A stretch of 62,637 bases of DNA from Chloroflexota bacterium (lineage in GTDB: Bacteria; Chloroflexota; Dehalococcoidia; SHYD01; JACQUQ01), in NCBI GenBank assembly GCA_016210175.1, contig JACQUQ010000078.1, positions 1-62,637 on the forward strand, read 5' to 3'. How positions within the stretch are numbered: position 1 is the first letter of the stretch; each line of letters starts with the position of its first letter. Shown here one piece after another: positions 58,537 to 62,637 of the stretch. The notes beneath the pieces are model-generated. The model searched no databases. It was given only the letters and a program-made list of their open reading frames with translations, and had not been told where the DNA came from. Made by a program: the position numbers and the translations under genes.

Positions 58537-60093
58537 CTACGTCAGACGTAGGGCCCGACCAGGGAAGGCTCCGGTGTGCTGCCCCTGATCGATGACCAAC
58601 CGACCGTTGACCAGCACATAGTCAATGCCGATGGGAAACTGCTTGGGATCCTCAAAGGTGGCCGTGGCCTGCACCGTGTCGGGGTTGAAGATGACGATGT
58701 CCGCTTTCATGCCATCCCGCAGGATGCCCCGGTCCTTCAGGCCCAGGCGCTGGGCCGGGATGGCGGTCATCTTGCGCACCGCCTCCTCCAAGCGCAGGAG
58801 CTTCTCCTCGCGCACGAACTGGCCCAGGACGTAGGGGAAGGTGCCATAGGTGCGGGGGTTAGGTTTGTCCCCGGTGAGCAGGCCATCGCTGCTCACCATC
58901 TGGGCAGGATGCCGGAGGATGGTGCGGATGTTGTCCGGGTTGCCCGTGCGGGCAACAAAGGCCACCCCCAAGTTCTCCTCGATGAGCAAGTCACAGATGG
59001 TATCCACCAGGCGCTTGTCCTGGGCCTGGGCCATCTCCACCAGCGACCTGCCCTCCCATTCCTTGTTCTTCTCGGAGTTGATGTGGCTGAAGATGTAGCC
59101 GTCCAGGGTGCCGCTCCGGGGATAAATGTCGTCCTGGATCTGGTCCCGTACCTGGCGGCGCTGGATGCGCTCCAGAAGCGCCTGCGGGCCACCGGCGTGG
59201 ACCCAATAGGGCAGGAGGGAGTGCAGCAAGGTGCTGCCGGCGGCATAGGGATACTGGTCGAAGGTGACATCAACGCCGGCGTGGCGACTTTCGTCGATGA
59301 GGGCGAGCATCTTCTCCCCCATACCGTCCACGGGGTTATGGTAGTGGGAGATCTGCACCGGAACGCCGCTCTGCCGGCCGATGGCGATGGCCTCACGGAA
59401 GGGATCCAGCAGGGTATCGCCGAGAGAATACCGACAATGAGTCACGTAGATGCCGCCGTATTCGCTCACCGCCCGGCACAGCTCCACCACCTCGTTGGTA
59501 TCGCTATAGGCGCCCGGAATATAGGTCAGTCCGGTAGCGAACCCGAACGCGCCATCCCGCATCCCCTGGCGCACCAGGTCCTGCATACGCTGCAGTTCCT
59601 CTGCGGTGGGGAGTCGGGCCTCCCAGCCCATGGCCTCGATGCGCACCGCCGCGTGGGGAAGAAAATAGACCACGTTGCAGGAGGTGCGCTGCTCAAAGAG
59701 CGCCAGGAACTCCTTGACGGAGCCCCACCGGACATCGGCGGGCGGATAGCCATTGAGCGCCGCCAGATAGTCCAGGAGCGGCCCCAGGTTCTGCGGTGAG
59801 ATCGGGGCATAGGAGAGGCCGTCCATGCCCAGGGCCTCGGTGGTCACGCCCTGGCGCACCTTGGGCTCGTGGCGGGGGTCGGACAGCATCGCCAGGTCGG
59901 AATGGGAGTGCATGTCAATGAAACCCGGACACACCACATACCCCGTGGCATCGATGACCCGCCCCGCCAGTACGTGAGCGGTATCCCCGCGCAGGATGGT
60001 CAGGGTGTCGCCTTGTATACCAACATCGGCGCGAAACCAGGTCTGGCCCGTGCCATCGACCACACGACCGCCGCTGATGAGCAGATCAAACAC
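58537..60093 (-). CDS. D-aminoacylase / N-acyl-D-amino-acid deacylase family amidohydrolase
   Basis: DLLISGGRVVDGTGQTWFRADVGIQGD...VVCPGFIDMHSHSDLAMLSDPRHEPKVRQGVTTEALGMDGLSYAP. Confidence 0.93.
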   Translation of the reverse strand: MFDLLISGGRVVDGTGQTWFRADVGIQGDTLTILRGDTAHVLAGRVIDATGYVVCPGFIDMHSHSDLAMLSDPRHEPKVRQGVTTEALGMDGLSYAPISPQNLGPLLDYLAALNGYPPADVRWGSVKEFLALFEQRTSCNVVYFLPHAAVRIEAMGWEARLPTAEELQRMQDLVRQGMRDGAFGFATGLTYIPGAYSDTNEVVELCRAVSEYGGIYVTHCRYSLGDTLLDPFREAIAIGRQSGVPVQISHYHNPVDGMGEKMLALIDESRHAGVDVTFDQYPYAAGSTLLHSLLPYWVHAGGPQALLERIQRRQVRDQIQDDIYPRSGTLDGYIFSHINSEKNKEWEGRSLVEMAQAQDKRLVDTICDLLIEENLGVAFVARTGNPDNIRTILRHPAQMVSSDGLLTGDKPNPRTYGTFPYVLGQFVREEKLLRLEEAVRKMTAIPAQRLGLKDRGILRDGMKADIVIFNPDTVQATATFEDPKQFPIGIDYVLVNGRLVIDQGQHTGAFPGRALRLT

Positions 60094-60494
60094 GGTCTCC
60101 CTCCCTCACATACGAGCGCGGGTGACGGTGGTGCGTTGGTCCACCATCCTGTCGGCCACGGCTGCCTTCCTTCTGCCGCAATGCTCTCCTTCGGCTGATC
60201 TTCTGCTGTCAAGAGCGACCGAAGAGCACGGTTGGAATGTACCACAGGCCCTGAGCCATTGCAACGTCAGGCCGCGATGGTTCCCTGGGGCTGCCGCTTG
60301 GTGCCCGCTTTGCCCGGCGTTGCCTCCTGACCCCACCACAACAGCACGCCCCGGCGCTGCTATCACAGCCCAGGGCGTGGTCAGGCAGGACACCCGGAAA
60401 GGCGTCCGACGGGAGCATGGTACCGCACGGGAGGGGAGCGCAAGGAAAGCGCAGCCTTCTCAGGCAGCGCTTGGTGCGCCGTGCTCAGCGCACC

Positions 60495-61889
60495 CTACAG
60501 TCCCAGCTTGCCCGGATTCAGGATGTGGTTGGGGTCCAGGGCCCGCTTGATGGCCCGCAGCACGTCGATCCCCTGGCCGTGCTCTCGCTCCATGAGGTGG
60601 GCCAGGCGCACCCCGACCCCGTGGACGTACTCCATGCTGCCGGCCATATCCTGGGCCAGCATCAGCACGGCATCGACGGCGGCAGCCAGGGCCGCCCGGT
60701 CCTCCTGCGCCGTACCCCGGCGCGAGAGGCTCATGCTGAACAGCTCCGGCTGGTTCCAGAGGCCGTACTCCCGGACCCGCACGCCGTGCCGGTGCAGGAG
60801 GTCACGGCAGCGGTCCCGGTACGCCAGCACTCGCGAGGCCGGCAAGGCCACGTGGACGTAGTCCCAGGTCTCCTCCGCGCCCACCCAGTGGGACAGGTCC
60901 TCGCCCGCGGAGCGCCGCGCAGCGAAGCGTTCGGCGATGGCATGCCGGGTCGTCCAGAACTCCTGGGCCACGGCCTCCGGCAACTCCTGCCCTCTGTGAT
61001 CGCGGCACACCAGCAGGGCCCGGCCCTCCTGGGCCGCCACCTCCTCCCGAAAGCCCTCGAAGCCCAGGTAGAGGGTAGCCGTGGGGTCGTCGTCTCCCTC
61101 GTCGCCGTAGTCCACCAGCGCGGGCGTGAGCCCGATGTGGAACATAGCGTCAATGGCATGGAAGCCCGCGGCGAAGTCCGGGAAGGTGAAGGCGTGCAGC
61201 GCGCGGGCCTCGGGCTTGGGGAACGCCCGCAGGGTGGCCGCGGTGATGATGCCGAAGACACCCTCCCCCCCGATGAACAGGTGGCGCAGGAGGGGGCCGG
61301 TGCTGGAGCGCGGGACGGGACGAAGGCGCAGCACATCGCCCATCGGGAGGACGACCTCCAGCCCCAGCACCTGGTCACCCATGGAGCCGTAGCGGGCGCC
61401 CCGGTAGCCCAGGCTGTTGGTGGAGATGGTGCCGCCGACGGTGGCAATGGGGACGGTCCAGGGATCGTGGCCCAGGATGAGGCCGTGCTCCTGGAGCGCC
61501 AGGTCCAGGTCTTTCAGGACCACCCCGGCCTGGGCGGTGGCCGTGCGGTCGCCTGGCTGTATCTCCAGGATACGGTTCATCTCGCTCAGGTCGAGCACAA
61601 TGCCCGGCTGCACCGTGAGCGCGCCGCCCATCAGCCCGGTGCCGCCGCCGTAGGGGACGATGGGTATCCGCTCCCGGTTGGCCAAGGTCACGACCTGGAC
61701 CACGTCTTCGGTGGAGCGGGGACGGACGACGACCAGGGGGCGGGTGGCAAGCTCCTGGTAGGCCAGGAAGGACCGGCCGGGGGCCAGGGCATCCCGGCCG
61801 TACCGGGACAGGGTGGGTTCCTCGTGGTGGACTTGGCCCGGGCGCAGCAGCTTGCCCAGGGCCTTGGCTAACTGATCTTCAGAGCGCAT
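60495..61889 (-). CDS. FAD-binding oxidase, GlcD/D-lactate dehydrogenase-like
   Basis: RPLVVVRPRSTEDVVQVVTLANRERIPIVPYGGGTGLMGGAL...LGHDPWTVPIATVGGTISTNSLGYRGARYGSMGDQVLGLEVVLPMG. Confidence 0.93.
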   Translation of the reverse strand: MRSEDQLAKALGKLLRPGQVHHEEPTLSRYGRDALAPGRSFLAYQELATRPLVVVRPRSTEDVVQVVTLANRERIPIVPYGGGTGLMGGALTVQPGIVLDLSEMNRILEIQPGDRTATAQAGVVLKDLDLALQEHGLILGHDPWTVPIATVGGTISTNSLGYRGARYGSMGDQVLGLEVVLPMGDVLRLRPVPRSSTGPLLRHLFIGGEGVFGIITAATLRAFPKPEARALHAFTFPDFAAGFHAIDAMFHIGLTPALVDYGDEGDDDPTATLYLGFEGFREEVAAQEGRALLVCRDHRGQELPEAVAQEFWTTRHAIAERFAARRSAGEDLSHWVGAEETWDYVHVALPASRVLAYRDRCRDLLHRHGVRVREYGLWNQPELFSMSLSRRGTAQEDRAALAAAVDAVLMLAQDMAGSMEYVHGVGVRLAHLMEREHGQGIDVLRAIKRALDPNHILNPGKLGL

Positions 61890-62012
61890 CGTCGGCCTCG
61901 CTTCTCCTGATATCGGGTGGCTGGCTCCCTGTGCTTTCAGCCTACCCCAGGCCAGCCTGGGGCGCAAGGGGCATGCGGCACCCGCAGCACAGACTCCGTC
62001 GGACCAGGCTGC

Positions 62013-62040
62013 TTGACATTGTTCCTTGCACGCGTATAAT
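62013..62040 (+). promoter_or_regulatory. Sigma-70 promoter upstream of the enoyl-CoA hydratase gene
   Basis: TTGACA-N16-TATAAT. Confidence 0.75.
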
Positions 62041-62144
62041 GAGGCCGATTCTCATCTTCCACCGGGCCTACGCACCGGGATGCGCAGGTCCACGGCGAGG
62101 GACCCGCGGGAGCGAGTACCCCTGGAAAGGGAGGGACGGCTGCG

Positions 62145-62637
62145 ATGGCGTTTACCGGGAATGAGGCGGTCCTGTACGAGAAGCGGGACAGAAAAGCATA
62201 TATTACCCTGAACCGGCCGGAAGCGATGAACGCGCTCAACACCGCGGTCCGTCAGGGCCTGCGCGCGGCCATGGAAGACCTGCGGGATGACGATGACATC
62301 CTGCTCGGCATCGTCACCGGCGGGGGTGGTCGGGCCTTCTCTGCCGGCATGGACCTCAAAGAGCGGACCCAGTTGGACCAGGCCGGCGGCCTCCAGCAGC
62401 GAGAGGCGCCCCGGGACGGCCGCTTCACGGAACTGGGGGTCTGGAAGCCGCTCATCGCCGCGATTGACGGCTACTGCCTGGCGGGGGGCCTGGAACTGGC
62501 CCTGGAGTGCGACATCCGCATTGCCACCCAGCAGTCCCGCTTCGGCCTGCCGGAGCCGCGGCGCAGCCTGCTGGCCGGCTACGGCCTGCACAACCTGTCC
62601 CGCATGATCCCCCTGGGCCACGCGCTCTACATCCAGC
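62145..62637 (+). CDS. Enoyl-CoA hydratase/isomerase family protein (truncated by window end)
   Basis: YITLNRPEAMNALNTAVRQGLRAAMEDLRDDDDILLGIVTGGGGRAFSAGMDLKE...PLIAAIDGYCLAGGLELALECDIRIA. Confidence 0.93.
   Translation, partial: MAFTGNEAVLYEKRDRKAYITLNRPEAMNALNTAVRQGLRAAMEDLRDDDDILLGIVTGGGGRAFSAGMDLKERTQLDQAGGLQQREAPRDGRFTELGVWKPLIAAIDGYCLAGGLELALECDIRIATQQSRFGLPEPRRSLLAGYGLHNLSRMIPLGHALYIQ

Overview
GC-rich bacterial window, probably Chloroflexota-like judging from gene content (inference only). Bases 1-1633 hold two decayed insertion sequences: an IS5-family remnant and an IS1-family element with terminal inverted repeats (TIRs). They abut a CRISPR array of 8 identical 37-bp repeats and 7 spacers (1652-2210) that reads on the minus strand. 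From ~25.4 kb down to ~2.5 kb every recognised gene is on the minus strand and tightly packed. In transcription order these are: ECF-like sigma factor, HTH-like protein, ImmA/IrrE metallopeptidase, NurA-like nuclease, HerA ATPase, Cas6, Cas1, Cas8(Cst1-like), Cas7(Cst2/DevR), Cas5, Cas3, Cas2, Cas4, a CARF-HEPN-CARF protein, Cmr1, Cmr2/Cas10 (GGDD present, no HD domain), Cmr3, Cmr4, Cmr5, Cmr6, Csa1 (frameshifted), then the array. This is a hybrid type I-B/III-B locus. Its three most interesting parts are (i) a ~577-aa Csx1-like ribonuclease that appears to carry a second C-terminal CARF domain, (ii) a HerA/NurA pair placed directly before cas6, and (iii) a sigma/HTH/Zn-protease triad at the head of the block. 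From 26 kb onward the window is mostly chromosomal: MarR, TetR, an RND efflux pump, RtcB-archease, NAPRTase, Ffh, aconitase, a four-subunit 2-oxoacid:ferredoxin oxidoreductase, RecF, ThiL, TsaE/TsaB, a 2-oxoacid dehydrogenase complex, tRNA-Glu, a D-aminoacylase-like protein, a GlcD-like oxidase and the start of an enoyl-CoA hydratase. Family calls come from motif recognition by eye; no database searches were run.
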